A stretch of 64,000 nucleotides of DNA from Novosphingobium subterraneum (GCF_000807925.1 NZ_JRVC01000019.1:1-64000), one strand, 5' to 3'. Positions 19,332-28,602 are shown, numbered from the stretch's first letter. Notes: generated from the letters alone by a model not told the origin. Translations and numbers: made by a program.

Positions 19332-20597
19332 TCAGGCGGGCACACCGGCCTTGGGCTTGTTTAGCATCTTCTTGAGATCGAACTTGCCGAGCAGCGAGGG
19401 CTTGCGCGCACTGGCTGTGGTGTCCGCCGCTGCATCTTCCTCACCGGTTCCGATGATCGCGAAGGCGATGTCCCGGATCGTGGCTCCGACCTTCGAGGAG
19501 CGATTGGCTGCAACGAACGACTGTCCGAGCTTGGCCGCGTTGGATGCCCCCTTGATGTCGTAGGGCAACATGAAGTTGATCTTGCGCTCGATCGAGGCTT
19601 CGAAATCAGCCTTGCTGATCTCGTTGGCGCCGGCTTGCACCTTGTTGGCAACCACGATCGGACGGGCGTGGGCAGCATTGGTCTTGAGCCACGAAAGCAG
19701 GCGAATGGCATCGCGCGCGCCGGCCAGCGTCAGTTCGGTCGCAACGATCACCACGTTCACGTCACCCAGCAGGTGCGGGAAGTTGATCAGCATGTTGCGC
19801 GGCATGTCGATCACAGTCATCTCGAACGCCTGGCGGAATTCCTCCTCCAGTTGCACGAATGCGCTGCCATCGGTCATGAGCGGCGAACTGATCGGCGCTT
19901 CGGCCGACAGAATGGCCAGATTGTCGTTTGCCCGGATCATTGCGCGTTCGATGAACAAGCCGTCGATGCGGCTTGGATTGTCGATCGCGTCGGTCAGGCC
20001 GCGACCGGGCTCCAGATCGAGCGTCAGTGCGCCGGTGCCGAAATGGACGTCGAGATCCAGCAATGCAGTGGGCAGCTTGTGATCGGTGCTAAACAGCCAG
20101 GCGAGCGATGTCGCCAGCGTCGACGCCCCGACGCCGCCACGCGTGCCGACGATGGCGGTCGAGATGTGGCGCTTCGCCGCACTCGGATCATGGCTCTTGG
20201 GCGCGGTAAAGATGGTCTGCGCCTGGACGAGTGCATCGCGGATCTGCCCCGCATTGAGCGGCTTGAGCAGGTAATCCTGAATGCCCGAGGCAATCAGGTC
20301 GCGATACAGGCGTACGTCGTTGACCTGCCCCACGGCGATGACCACGGTGCCGGGCTCGCAAACTTCGGCAAGAGCGTTGATGTCGTTCAGCGGGTCGCCG
20401 CTTTCCGACAGGTCGACCATGAGGATGTTCGGGCTGGCCGTGATCGAAAGCGACTGGATCGCGTTGCGCAGGCCACCACGGTGGCACTTCTCCGGCGCCC
20501 AGCCCATGTCGACGACGACCGGGCGAAGGACGTCGAGCGCGGTCTCGTCGCACATGAAGGCGGCGAAGGCGTCGCGATTGGCATTCTTCCAGCTCAT
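19332..20597 (-). CDS. cpaE: Tad pilus assembly protein CpaE/TadZ
   Basis: A 421-residue MinD/ParA-like protein that positions Tad pilus assembly at the cell pole. The N-terminal 125 residues resemble an atypical receiver domain (NILMVDLSESGDPL and SGIQDYLLKPLNAGQIRDA). The ATPase part begins at about residue 151 with GTRGGVGASTLATSLAW. This is a deviant Walker A in which the usual lysines are replaced by Arg and Ala, as in many TadZ proteins. DMPRN marks the switch region. The ATG at 20597 has AGGAAAC upstream and starts just after the cpaD stop; the upstream ATG at 20627 lies inside cpaD. Confidence 0.92.
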   Translation of the reverse strand: MSWKNANRDAFAAFMCDETALDVLRPVVVDMGWAPEKCHRGGLRNAIQSLSITASPNILMVDLSESGDPLNDINALAEVCEPGTVVIAVGQVNDVRLYRDLIASGIQDYLLKPLNAGQIRDALVQAQTIFTAPKSHDPSAAKRHISTAIVGTRGGVGASTLATSLAWLFSTDHKLPTALLDLDVHFGTGALTLDLEPGRGLTDAIDNPSRIDGLFIERAMIRANDNLAILSAEAPISSPLMTDGSAFVQLEEEFRQAFEMTVIDMPRNMLINFPHLLGDVNVVIVATELTLAGARDAIRLLSWLKTNAAHARPIVVANKVQAGANEISKADFEASIERKINFMLPYDIKGASNAAKLGQSFVAANRSSKVGATIRDIAFAIIGTGEEDAAADTTASARKPSLLGKFDLKKMLNKPKAGVPA

Positions 20598-20598
20598 G

Positions 20599-21270
20599 TC
20601 AGTTTCCTCCACTGCCGCCAGAGGCATTGGACGTCGAATTGTTCTTCAGGCCATCTTCGCCGGTTGGCTTGGCGGCGCGGAAGCTGTCGATGGCCTTGGT
20701 TCCGCTCATCACCACCGTTTCCCCGGTGCTGTTGGCGCCCTTCACGAGGTGTTCCTTGTCGGCGACCATCGCGGCGAGATTGCTGTTGATGGCGCAGCCG
20801 AAGTTCGACGTCGTCCGGTTGCTCATCGAGAAGTCGGACTTGGCCGTCCAGTCGGGGCAGCCAGGTACCGAGGCAGTGGCGCGGGTCACGACGATGCGCG
20901 CACCGCCAGCCGGAACATAACCGGGGGTAACCGGGGCGGGGCCTTCGACGAACATGCCCCAGCGACCGGCGACCGTATCGACCGACGCGATCGTGGCCTT
21001 CGACTGCAAGGGATCGTCTATCGCGATCTTGTCACCATACTTGAGGCCAAGGCTTTCGAACCACCCGGCGAGCCGCCGCTGTTCCGGGATCGAAATGCCA
21101 CCGCCCGGCAGGGTCTCGACATCGAAGACGTAACGGTCGCGCTCGACAATCGGCTGATGCACCGAGTTGAGCATGCGGTTCTCGGGGGCGTTGACCGAAC
21201 AGGCCGAGAGGGCCGTTGCCAGTGAAAGCAGCAGCGCTGCGGAAGCGCGGCGGGTATGATTGGTGCGCAT
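20599..21270 (-). CDS. cpaD: Tad pilus lipoprotein CpaD
   Basis: A 223-residue lipoprotein, the outer-membrane pilotin-like component of Tad secretins. The signal sequence ends in a lipobox with Cys24 (LATALSACSV). The mature part contains ERDRYVFDVETLPGGG and IVVTRATASVPGCPDW, which are found in CpaD proteins (the latter is the TASVPGCPDW region). The ATG at 21270 follows GAGGGACAGC; the longer frame to 21288 is not needed. It lies 14 bases after cpaC and one base before the cpaE start. Confidence 0.92.
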   Translation of the reverse strand: MRTNHTRRASAALLLSLATALSACSVNAPENRMLNSVHQPIVERDRYVFDVETLPGGGISIPEQRRLAGWFESLGLKYGDKIAIDDPLQSKATIASVDTVAGRWGMFVEGPAPVTPGYVPAGGARIVVTRATASVPGCPDWTAKSDFSMSNRTTSNFGCAINSNLAAMVADKEHLVKGANSTGETVVMSGTKAIDSFRAAKPTGEDGLKNNSTSNASGGSGGN

Positions 21271-21284
21271 GAGCTGTCCCTCGT

Positions 21285-22883
21285 TCACTGGATGCTGAAG
21301 CCGGGTTCGGCGCTGGCGACCTTCTTGTCGCTGCGGCGGTCGGCTGGCTGCGGTGCCTTCGCGGGCTTGTCGAGAGCGCCGACCTTGGGACCGGTCTGAA
21401 CCGTGCCTTCCTTTTCGGTCGGCTTTGGCCGGTCGCCACCGGTGACCCCGTCGTTCTCCATGTTGCCAAGCAGGCGCTGGATGTCGTTCGGGCTCTGGAA
21501 GCCGTCGGTCGGCAGCTTGATGTCGTTGGCGTTTACCGGGTTCACCAGATACGGCGTGACCACGATGACCAGTTCCGTCTCGCCCTTGCGATAGCGGGTC
21601 GAGCGGAACAGCGAGCCAAGGATCGGCACGTCACCCACGCCAGGCATCTTGGTCAGCGCGTTCTGCGCGCCATTCTGCAGCAGGCCTGCGATCATGAAGG
21701 ACTGACCCGAACCGAGTTCGATCGTCGTCTCGGCCCGGCGCACGGTCAGGGCCGGGATTTCGACGCTGTCGAGCTTCAGTGCGCCCGTGCTCGAAAGCTC
21801 GGAGACTTCAGGACGAACGCGGATCGAGATGCGGCCGTTGGCCAGGACCGTTGGCGTATAGGCGAGGCTGACGCCGTAGCGCTTGTACTCGATCGAGGTG
21901 GTGCCAAGGCCCTGCGAAACAGGGATCGGGTATTCGCCACCCGCCAGGAAGTCGGCAGTCTCGCCGGAAAGCGCGGTCAGGTTCGGCTCGGACAGGGTAG
22001 TGACAAGGCCCAGCGTCTCGCCGGCATCGAGCGCCCCGAGCAGATCGAGGCCGAGAAGCTTGCCCATGCCGGCAATGGTGGTGCCGGTAGTGGTGGCCGT
22101 GACCGAACTGCCGGCCTTTTCCACCAGGCCAAGCGGATTGGACTCAGTTACCTTGGTCGGATCGAAGGTAAATCCAGTGGTCGACGAAGTTCCGACACCA
22201 AACGGCAGGTTACGGTCGGTGGTGTAGGTCGATGCTGCGGAACGACCCTGTCCGATGCCGAACTTGAAGCCGCCCGTGCCATCGATGCTGGTCAGGTTCA
22301 CGCCCAGGTCGCGCACCAGCGTGCGGCTGACTTCGGCGAATTTCACGTGGAGGCTGACCTGCAATGGCGTTGCCATCTTCAGGCGGCTGATCACGTTGGT
22401 CTTGTCGCCGACAAAAGCGCGCACGAGGCGCTCTGCCTCGGCCGCGTCCTCGGGCGCGCCGACCGTGCCGGTCAGCAGGACCGTGTTGTTCATCGTTGCG
22501 ACGTTGACGCGAGCCTCGGGCATGGCGAGGTGCAGCATCTGATCGATCGAGTCGATGTTGTTGCCGACGCGAATGTTGGCCGACCAGACGACGTCACCCT
22601 TGGCGTTGCTGGCGTATACGGTTGTCTCGCCGCCCGACTTGCCGAACACGTAGAACTGGTTGGTCGACTTGACCTGGACGTCTGCCACCTTGTCGTCGGC
22701 GACGAACACGTCGGCCATGCGACCGGGGACGGTGACCAGCTCTCCGCGACCGATCGAAATCGTGACGGTGCGGGCGGGGCTCGTCAGGCTTTGTGCGTGG
22801 AGCATGCCGGATGCGGGCATCATCGCCAGCGGGGCAGCGATCAGCGCGGCCGTGAGGAGCTTGGAGGAAAAACGGCGGTTCAT
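21285..22883 (-). CDS. cpaC: Tad pilus secretin CpaC/RcpA
   Basis: A 532-residue secretin that forms the outer-membrane pore for the Tad pilus. A signal peptide (KLLTAALIAAPLAMMPASGMLHAQ) is followed by an N-terminal domain (GRMADVFVADDKVADVQVKS). A BON-like domain (ARVNVATMNNTVLLTGTVGAPEDAAEAERLV, quoted in part) precedes the secretin core, which has GLVTTLSEPNLTALSGETAD, LAGGEYPIPVSQ and the end motif TRYRKGETELVIVVTPYLV. A charged low-complexity tail of about 60 residues follows. A GTG at 22946 overlaps the cpaB stop, but the ATG at 22883 has GAAGGG upstream and places the signal peptide at the start. Confidence 0.93.
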   Translation of the reverse strand: MNRRFSSKLLTAALIAAPLAMMPASGMLHAQSLTSPARTVTISIGRGELVTVPGRMADVFVADDKVADVQVKSTNQFYVFGKSGGETTVYASNAKGDVVWSANIRVGNNIDSIDQMLHLAMPEARVNVATMNNTVLLTGTVGAPEDAAEAERLVRAFVGDKTNVISRLKMATPLQVSLHVKFAEVSRTLVRDLGVNLTSIDGTGGFKFGIGQGRSAASTYTTDRNLPFGVGTSSTTGFTFDPTKVTESNPLGLVEKAGSSVTATTTGTTIAGMGKLLGLDLLGALDAGETLGLVTTLSEPNLTALSGETADFLAGGEYPIPVSQGLGTTSIEYKRYGVSLAYTPTVLANGRISIRVRPEVSELSSTGALKLDSVEIPALTVRRAETTIELGSGQSFMIAGLLQNGAQNALTKMPGVGDVPILGSLFRSTRYRKGETELVIVVTPYLVNPVNANDIKLPTDGFQSPNDIQRLLGNMENDGVTGGDRPKPTEKEGTVQTGPKVGALDKPAKAPQPADRRSDKKVASAEPGFSIQ

Positions 22884-22942
22884 GGTGCTGCCCTTCGAGG
22901 TCGGGATCTGTCGCATGATCTTGGTGTGGAGAGCGCAGCTCA

Positions 22943-23974
22943 TCACTTCGCTCCTATCGAGACATCTTCGGTGTCCTTGCCGCGGGTCACGCGGACCACG
23001 GGGCCGGTAGGCACCGGTCGGCCGTTTGCTGCCATCTGCGGGGCCGGGCTCGCGGCGGGAGCGGAATATCCGCCGCCTGCCGGAGCAGTTGCCACTGGCA
23101 CGGTCGTGCGCTGGAAGCGCGATACATCGCCGCCGGTCACGAAGCTGGCCTTGCTGCTTTCGATAGGGCGAGCCATGGCCTGCTTGATCAGCGCCTCTTC
23201 CTGCTGCTTGGTAGCGCCGGCCGGGATCTTGACGTCGCCCGAGGCAATCGCCTGCTCAAGCTCGGCCGAGTTGTCCGCCAGAGAGCGCAGCGAAAGGCTG
23301 ATCGTGCCGATCGTCTGGGCCACGGCAATCTTCTCCGCGATCTTGGGCGTGACTTCGAGCGTGACGGTGCTGAAGGTGCGCACGCGGGTCTTGCCCTCGA
23401 CCATTTCCTGCTCGGTTGACTGGTCCGTTGCGAGCACGCGCAGGTTCTTGAGGATCGTTTCCGATGCCTTCAGTGCCATGCCGCTGTCGCCGCTGCCCTT
23501 GACGGTCTGGGTCAGCACCAGGTCGATATGGTCGCCCGGGAAGACGAAGCCGGCTACGCCGGTGCGGGCCGAGACAGGGATGGTGACGGCGCGCATGCCT
23601 GGCCCGAGAGCAGCTGCGAGGAAGCCACGGTCGCCGGGCGCAACGAGGTTGCCCTTGGTGACCGGCTCGCCTGCAGTCATCGGGTTGCGCACCACGGTGC
23701 CCAGCAGCTTCTGCATGTCAGCTTCGCCCTCGACGAAGTAGGCGTCCTGGACCATGTCCTTGGGCCATGCCTGGAAGTTGAGGGCGTCGGCGGTAATGAT
23801 GGTGCCGACGGGCAGGGCGCGCTGGGCTACCAGCACCTTCGGGCCCATCGGCATCTTTGCCGCAGCTTCTGCCTGAGGCGTGGACGCGCCAGCGAAAAGG
23901 CTCCTTGCTGCGAAGGCCGTGCCGATCGCAACGATCAGCGCCCCCACCAGCAACATCAGCTTCCTCTTGTCCAT
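22943..23974 (-). CDS. cpaB: Tad pilus assembly protein CpaB/RcpC
   Basis: A 343-residue periplasmic protein with one N-terminal membrane anchor (LMLLVGALIVAIGTAFAARSLFA). A SAF domain follows (VLVAQRALPVGTIITADALNFQAWP). Its later part contains the RcpC-type region AVTIPVSARTGVAGFVFPGDHIDLVLT. The C-terminus is rich in Pro, Ala and Gly. It is thought to interact with the secretin. The ATG is at 23974, 72 bases after cpaA on the minus strand. Confidence 0.92.
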   Translation of the reverse strand: MDKRKLMLLVGALIVAIGTAFAARSLFAGASTPQAEAAAKMPMGPKVLVAQRALPVGTIITADALNFQAWPKDMVQDAYFVEGEADMQKLLGTVVRNPMTAGEPVTKGNLVAPGDRGFLAAALGPGMRAVTIPVSARTGVAGFVFPGDHIDLVLTQTVKGSGDSGMALKASETILKNLRVLATDQSTEQEMVEGKTRVRTFSTVTLEVTPKIAEKIAVAQTIGTISLSLRSLADNSAELEQAIASGDVKIPAGATKQQEEALIKQAMARPIESSKASFVTGGDVSRFQRTTVPVATAPAGGGYSAPAASPAPQMAANGRPVPTGPVVRVTRGKDTEDVSIGAK

Positions 23975-24046
23975 GCTACTTGTCCCGCCCTCTTAACTCA
24001 GGCCCGCATGTCTCGGGCAAAATGGTTAAAAATTGTGATATGATGT

Positions 24047-24547
24047 TCATGCACCTGTAACGGAGCGCCAACCGGCCTCGAGCATCGGGGCCAGGACGAT
24101 CAGTCCGGCGCTTGCGATTGCTACGCCGTAAGGAATCTTTGCATCGCGCCGGCGCGTCACGGTATAGTGCCACGCGGCGACCACGATGGTCAGCGCGCCG
24201 CCCAGCAGCGACATGATCACTAGCAGCTTGACGAAGCTCAACGGCGGCAACCAAAGTGCCAGTGCCGCCAGCAGCTTTACATCTCCGCCGCCCATCAGCT
24301 TGAGGGCAAAAAGTCCCGCCAGGACGACAAAGGCGACGAACGCCACGCCCACCTGCATCGCCGCGCCCGGCCACAGTGACAGCCCTGACGCCCACCAGTA
24401 GGCCGGAGCGGCCAGTGCGATGGCAGCGTTCAGCCAGTTGTCGATCTGGCGGCGGCGGATATCGGTGAAGGCGGCAACCAGCAGCGCGATTGCCAATGCC
24501 CCGACCAGTCCGTAAACGAAGATGTTCCCCTGCATGTCCTGGGGCAT
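24047..24547 (-). CDS. cpaA: Tad prepilin peptidase CpaA/TadV
   Basis: A 166-residue integral membrane aspartyl protease of the A24 family that cuts the leader from Flp-type prepilins. The two catalytic aspartates are visible: TDIRRRQIDNW near residue 25 and the GxGD motif in LMGGGDVKLLAALALW. Five to six hydrophobic segments span the rest. The start is uncertain: ATGs at 24547 and 24535 and a TTG at 24556 are all possible, and none has a clear ribosome-binding site. It is the first gene of the Tad operon; its pilin substrate gene is not next to it. Confidence 0.88.
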   Translation of the reverse strand: MPQDMQGNIFVYGLVGALAIALLVAAFTDIRRRQIDNWLNAAIALAAPAYWWASGLSLWPGAAMQVGVAFVAFVVLAGLFALKLMGGGDVKLLAALALWLPPLSFVKLLVIMSLLGGALTIVVAAWHYTVTRRRDAKIPYGVAIASAGLIVLAPMLEAGWRSVTGA

Positions 24548-24617
24548 ACGGGACAATCACTTACCAAACGGTAACCAAACCTTGGCGCGCAACTGCGCCA
24601 TTGGAGGCGTTTCAGGC
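24548..24617. promoter_or_regulatory. Divergent promoter region of the Tad operon and the hydrolase gene
   Basis: This 70-base intergenic stretch must hold the start signals for both the Tad operon (minus) and the hydrolase (plus). It contains a perfect inverted repeat TTACC-AAAC-GGTAA at 24561-24574, a candidate operator. GGAGGCG at 24602-24608 is the ribosome-binding site of the hydrolase. Confidence 0.45.
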
Positions 24618-25607
24618 ATGGAGTTCGGTACCAGCAGTCGGATCGATCGCAGGGCGATTCCGGCGGATGCGAACGAAGGGTTCTGGACCGCATCAGACGG
24701 CCATGTCATCCGCCGGATCGACTGGCCCGGTCATGGCGCTCCTCAGGGCCAGGACGGTCCGCGCGGTTCGATCCTGTTCTTGCCGGGGCGTGGAGATTTC
24801 TACGAGAAGTATCTGGAATCTCTCGATTACTGGCATGAGGAAGGGTGGCAGGTAACCGCGCTCGACTGGCGCGGGCAGGCAGGTTCAGGACGGCTCTCTG
24901 CCCATCCTGCAATCGGGCACGTCGAAGATTTCTCGATCTGGATCGAGGACCTTTCCGCATTCTGGTCGCAATGGGTCGTCCAGACGCCTGGCCCCCATGT
25001 CGTCATCGGCCATTCGATGGGTGGTCACCTCGTGCTACGTGCTCTTGCGGAAGGGCGCATTAACCCTGTTGCCGTGGTTCTGAGTGCTCCGATGCTGGGC
25101 TTTCTCACTCCGGGACCGAATCGGGCGTTGCACAAGGTGGCCGAGGCGATGTGCCGATTCGGCGATCCTGCCCGCCCCGCCTGGAAGATCAGCGAGAAGC
25201 CCGGGACGACCGCCGCAGCCCGGAACACACTGCTGACGCATGATGCCGAACGGTACGAGGACGAGGCGCAATGGAAGCTGCAGCGCTCCTTTCTCGGAAT
25301 GGGCCCCGGCTCCTGGCGGTGGGTCGAGCGTGCCTATGCCTCGATGCTGGTGCTGGATGCTCCCGGGATTCTGGAAGCGGTCGACGTGCCGGTGCTTCTG
25401 CTTGCCGCGCGTCACGATGGTCTGGTCAGCTGGAAGGCGATCGAGCGTGCCGCCCGCCGCCTGCCACGTGCGCAACTGATGACCTGGGGACGGGAAGCCC
25501 GTCACGAATTGCTGCGAGAGGCTGACCCGGTGAGAGACAAGGTCATGGCTGCGATTGACGATTTCCTAGACCGCATGGCGCCCGTCGCGGAGGCCCCCAT
25601 CGCGTGA
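24618..25607 (+). CDS. Alpha/beta hydrolase, lysophospholipase-like
   Basis: A 329-residue serine hydrolase of the hydrolase-4/S33 type. The nucleophile elbow is VIGHSMGGHLVLRAL, the oxyanion region is ILFLPGRGDFYEKYL, and the acid and base follow the usual order (LLAARHDGLVS, then REARHELLREAD). Monoacylglycerol lipases and lysophospholipases share this pattern. The start at 24618 has GGAGG and the sequence MEFGTSSRIDRR. The stop overlaps the GTG of the FAD oxidoreductase, so the two are coupled. The substrate cannot be named. Confidence 0.88.
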   Translation: MEFGTSSRIDRRAIPADANEGFWTASDGHVIRRIDWPGHGAPQGQDGPRGSILFLPGRGDFYEKYLESLDYWHEEGWQVTALDWRGQAGSGRLSAHPAIGHVEDFSIWIEDLSAFWSQWVVQTPGPHVVIGHSMGGHLVLRALAEGRINPVAVVLSAPMLGFLTPGPNRALHKVAEAMCRFGDPARPAWKISEKPGTTAAARNTLLTHDAERYEDEAQWKLQRSFLGMGPGSWRWVERAYASMLVLDAPGILEAVDVPVLLLAARHDGLVSWKAIERAARRLPRAQLMTWGREARHELLREADPVRDKVMAAIDDFLDRMAPVAEAPIA

Positions 25608-26719
25608 CCAGCTTTGCCGGAGACTTTGATGTCGCCATCATGGGCGCGGGCATGGCAGGTGCCAGTCTCGCCGCCGAATGCGCGCCCCACGCCCGCGTGC
25701 TGCTGGTCGAGGCCGAGGACATCCCCGGCTACCACACCACCGGACGCTCTGCCGCGTTCTGGGAAGAAACCTATGGCGGACCCGGTGTCTTCCCGCTGAC
25801 GATGGCTTCGGGCCGTTACTTGCGGGAAGGCGGGTTCCTGTCCCGGCGTGGCGCGCTGAACATCGGGCAGGCGTCGGACCGCGACAAGGTTGAGGCCTTC
25901 ATCGAGAAGTTCGCTGCCCTGGGTGCCACCCTGCATCTGCAGGACCGGTCGGCGCTTGAATCCCGCGTGCCCGGCCTGAAGCCCGAATGGGTTGTCGGCG
26001 CGTGGGAGCCCGGCTGCGCTGACATCGACGTTGCCGGCTTGCACCAGCACTACCTTGCAACGTCGAAGCGGACCGGCACAGTCATGCGCGTGCGGGCCCG
26101 CGTCGAGCGGCTGGAGCGGGAAGGCGGACAGTGGCGGCTGGCCTGGGCCGGGGGCGAGGCACGCGCTCCTATCATCGCCAATGCTGCCGGAGCATGGGCG
26201 GACTCGCTTGCCAGCCTTGCCGGTGCCTGCCCGCTTGGCATCCAGCCGTTGCGCCGCACGATTGTCCAGTTGCGCACCGATCCTGCCCCGGCAGATTCCC
26301 TGCCGCTGACGCTGGGCATCAACGAGGACTTCTATTTCAAGCCCCAAGCCGGGCGTCTGTGGCTTTCACCGCACGATGAGATCCCCGATGTCGCTGGCGA
26401 TGCCGCGCCCGAGGAACTGGACGTTGCCATTGCCATCGACCGCTTTCAGCACGTGGTGGACTGGAACATTGCCGCCCTCGAGCGCCGCTGGGCAGGCCTT
26501 CGATCCTTCTCGCCGGATCGCCTGCCGGTCTACGGCTTCGATCCGGTTGTGGAGGGCTTGTTCTGGTTCGCCGGGCAAGGCGGCTTCGGCATACAGACGG
26601 CACCTGCCGCGGCGCGGCTGGGCGCTCAGCTACTGCTCGGCTTGCCCCGCGACGAGCTGACCGTGGAAATCGACGCCGACGCATATGCGCCGGCGCGATT
26701 CCTGCCTGATCAATCGTAG
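25604..26719 (+). CDS. FAD-dependent oxidoreductase, DAO family
   Basis: A 371-residue flavoprotein of the D-amino acid oxidase/glycerol-3-phosphate dehydrogenase fold. The dinucleotide-binding motif is VAIMGAGMAGASLAAEC at the N-terminus. The late FAD contact is WFAGQGGFGIQTAPAAARLGA. The middle has YHTTGRSAAFWEETYGGP, common in DadA-like enzymes acting on amines or amino acids. It starts with GTG overlapping the hydrolase stop by four bases and ends ten bases inside the convergent isomerase-like gene. Possible substrates are D-amino acids or related amines; this is inference. Confidence 0.87.
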   Translation: MTSFAGDFDVAIMGAGMAGASLAAECAPHARVLLVEAEDIPGYHTTGRSAAFWEETYGGPGVFPLTMASGRYLREGGFLSRRGALNIGQASDRDKVEAFIEKFAALGATLHLQDRSALESRVPGLKPEWVVGAWEPGCADIDVAGLHQHYLATSKRTGTVMRVRARVERLEREGGQWRLAWAGGEARAPIIANAAGAWADSLASLAGACPLGIQPLRRTIVQLRTDPAPADSLPLTLGINEDFYFKPQAGRLWLSPHDEIPDVAGDAAPEELDVAIAIDRFQHVVDWNIAALERRWAGLRSFSPDRLPVYGFDPVVEGLFWFAGQGGFGIQTAPAAARLGAQLLLGLPRDELTVEIDADAYAPARFLPDQS

Positions 26720-27633
26720 ATCGGGCGCAGTTCGTTATCTAGGTAGTAGCGGGTCATCGCCATCGAGGCGAGGAGGTCGGGCGAGCCGTCGTACTCGATC
26801 GACATCCAGCCCTTGAACCCGTGTTGCTTGAGCGCGTGGTAAAGTCCCTTGAGATCGAGCGTGCCCATCCCCGGTTCCCAGAACCAGCGCGTGCCGTCGT
26901 CTGTGATTTCCGGGTCCTGTGAATAGCGCAGGCTGTCGCGCTGGTTGGACGAGGCGGTGTCCTTGAGGTGGAACGTGCTGATGCGGTCGTGATAGTCGTT
27001 GTAGAAGGTCACCAGATCCTCGCCCATGATCGAGATCTGGGCGGTGTCGATGCAGTAGTGGACCAGCGCGGGATCGGTGGATTCGATCAGTTCGCGATGG
27101 TTTGGCAGGTTGATCGCGCAGAAGAACTCGTTGTGCAGGCCGATCTTGACGCCCTTGTCGGTGGCATAGCGGCCGATCTCGTTCATCACCTTGGCACACT
27201 GCTGCACTTCCTCGCGGGTGAGGGGGCCGCAGCCGAAGTAGTTCTGGGTCGGGCAGGTGTTCATGTAGGTGCCGCCGAAGCGCACGATGGTGTCCACCGC
27301 TTCGCGGCCTGACTGCACGGCTTCATCAAAGTGGCCGACATCGTGCGAGGCGTGGGCACCATGGAACATGCCGATAACCTCGACGCCGCGGTCCTTGGCA
27401 AAGGCGGTGAAGTTTTCGGGCGAGCCGAACAGCGGCAGGATGTCTGCCATGTCCCACGGCGCGATCTCGATGCCGTTGAAGCCCAGCGCCGACTGATATT
27501 TCAGGATGTTGTCCCAGTCGGAATAGTAGGCGCTGTTGGTCTTGTCCTCGTAATAGAAGTCGCGGAAGTTATCGATCTGCTTGAAAGGGATCGACTTCCA
27601 GTGGCTCATGTTGGCGTATTGGATATTGGGCAT
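26710..27633 (-). CDS. TIM-barrel sugar phosphate isomerase/epimerase family protein
   Basis: A 307-residue protein of the xylose isomerase-like AP-endonuclease-2 fold. The four expected metal ligands can be picked out: Glu in KIGLHNEFFCAI, Asp in HYCIDTAQ, His in ISTFHLKDT and Glu in WMSIEYDGS. Such proteins isomerise, epimerise or dehydrate sugars and inositols (IolE/IolI type); the substrate here is unknown. It overlaps the convergent FAD oxidoreductase by ten bases and lies 18 bases after a second member of the same fold, so the two are an operon. Confidence 0.85.
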   Translation of the reverse strand: MPNIQYANMSHWKSIPFKQIDNFRDFYYEDKTNSAYYSDWDNILKYQSALGFNGIEIAPWDMADILPLFGSPENFTAFAKDRGVEVIGMFHGAHASHDVGHFDEAVQSGREAVDTIVRFGGTYMNTCPTQNYFGCGPLTREEVQQCAKVMNEIGRYATDKGVKIGLHNEFFCAINLPNHRELIESTDPALVHYCIDTAQISIMGEDLVTFYNDYHDRISTFHLKDTASSNQRDSLRYSQDPEITDDGTRWFWEPGMGTLDLKGLYHALKQHGFKGWMSIEYDGSPDLLASMAMTRYYLDNELRPIYD

Positions 27634-27651
27634 TTCGGATAACTCCGGAAA

Positions 27652-28602
27652 TCAAAGCTGGTTGAGCATGGCGCGCGTGCGCAGCAGTGCGCGGAACGGA
27701 TCACGCGTCTGGCGGGCGCTGCAGGTCACGGGGCCTGAATAGCCCAGCTTGTCGAGCGTGCTGGCAATCGCGGCGAAATCGACCGAGCCGGTGCCGGGAT
27801 CGCGGAAGACCTGCGTGGCCTGGGGCTGCGGGTGTTCGGGGTTCGGCGTCTTCCATGTGTCGTTGCTGTCAACGAAGCTGGTGTCGGTCAGGTGGACACA
27901 GCCGATGCGGGCGATGTTGGTGGTGATGAACTGCACCGGGTCGATCCCGGCAACGGTGAGGTTGGCGGTGTCAGCGTCAAGGCCGACGCTTTCGGGCAAG
28001 CGCGCAAGCAGCGCGAGCACCCGTTCACCGCCGAACAGGCTCCAGTATTCATTGCGCAGCACCAGCTTTACGCCCAGTTCCTCGGCCTTGGCGGCAAGGC
28101 CGCTCAGCAGTTCGACCGTGCGATCGGTGAACATGGCGATCTGGGCGTCGATATCGGGGTGATACTGCCTGATGCGCCCGTAGTAGGGCGAGGGGCTTAT
28201 GGCGAAATAGTCCGCGCCAAGATCGGCCGCATGGGCGAGGGCCTCGCCGGCGAAATGGCCGGATGCGCCGAAGAAGAAGTGGATGTTGTCGTTGCGCATG
28301 AACAGGTTGGGATCGAAGGTCACGCCTGTGACGCGCGTGATTCCGCTTGCGGCCAGCACTTCGCGGTACTGCGCCGCGCTGCTGTACTTGGTGTTGATGC
28401 AATAGCGGTTCATCGGCACGCCGCTGCGCCCGCCGAACTGCCAAACCGGCTCATAGGGAATTTCGATGGCAGAAAACCCTGCCGTGGCGATCAGGGGGTA
28501 AAGCTCCTCCCAGAAATACTTGCTTTCGAACCGGTTGCGGTTCGGCTCCTGGTAGTGGCGATTGATAAGGTCGAGGCTTATCGCGGTATCTTTGGGGTTC
28601 AT
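27652..28602 (-). CDS. TIM-barrel sugar phosphate isomerase/epimerase family protein, second copy
   Basis: A 316-residue relative of the downstream gene with low overall identity. Ligand-like positions are Glu in LVLRNEYWSLF, Asp in GLDADTANLT and His in GCVHLTDTSF. The last strand reads GPVTCSARQTRDPFRA and has no glutamate where the fold's fourth metal ligand is expected. The ATG at 28602 has AGAAGG upstream (the frame is open to 28641). It may be a distinct subfamily or a non-metal variant that works with its neighbour on the same pathway. Confidence 0.8.
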   Translation of the reverse strand: MNPKDTAISLDLINRHYQEPNRNRFESKYFWEELYPLIATAGFSAIEIPYEPVWQFGGRSGVPMNRYCINTKYSSAAQYREVLAASGITRVTGVTFDPNLFMRNDNIHFFFGASGHFAGEALAHAADLGADYFAISPSPYYGRIRQYHPDIDAQIAMFTDRTVELLSGLAAKAEELGVKLVLRNEYWSLFGGERVLALLARLPESVGLDADTANLTVAGIDPVQFITTNIARIGCVHLTDTSFVDSNDTWKTPNPEHPQPQATQVFRDPGTGSVDFAAIASTLDKLGYSGPVTCSARQTRDPFRALLRTRAMLNQL

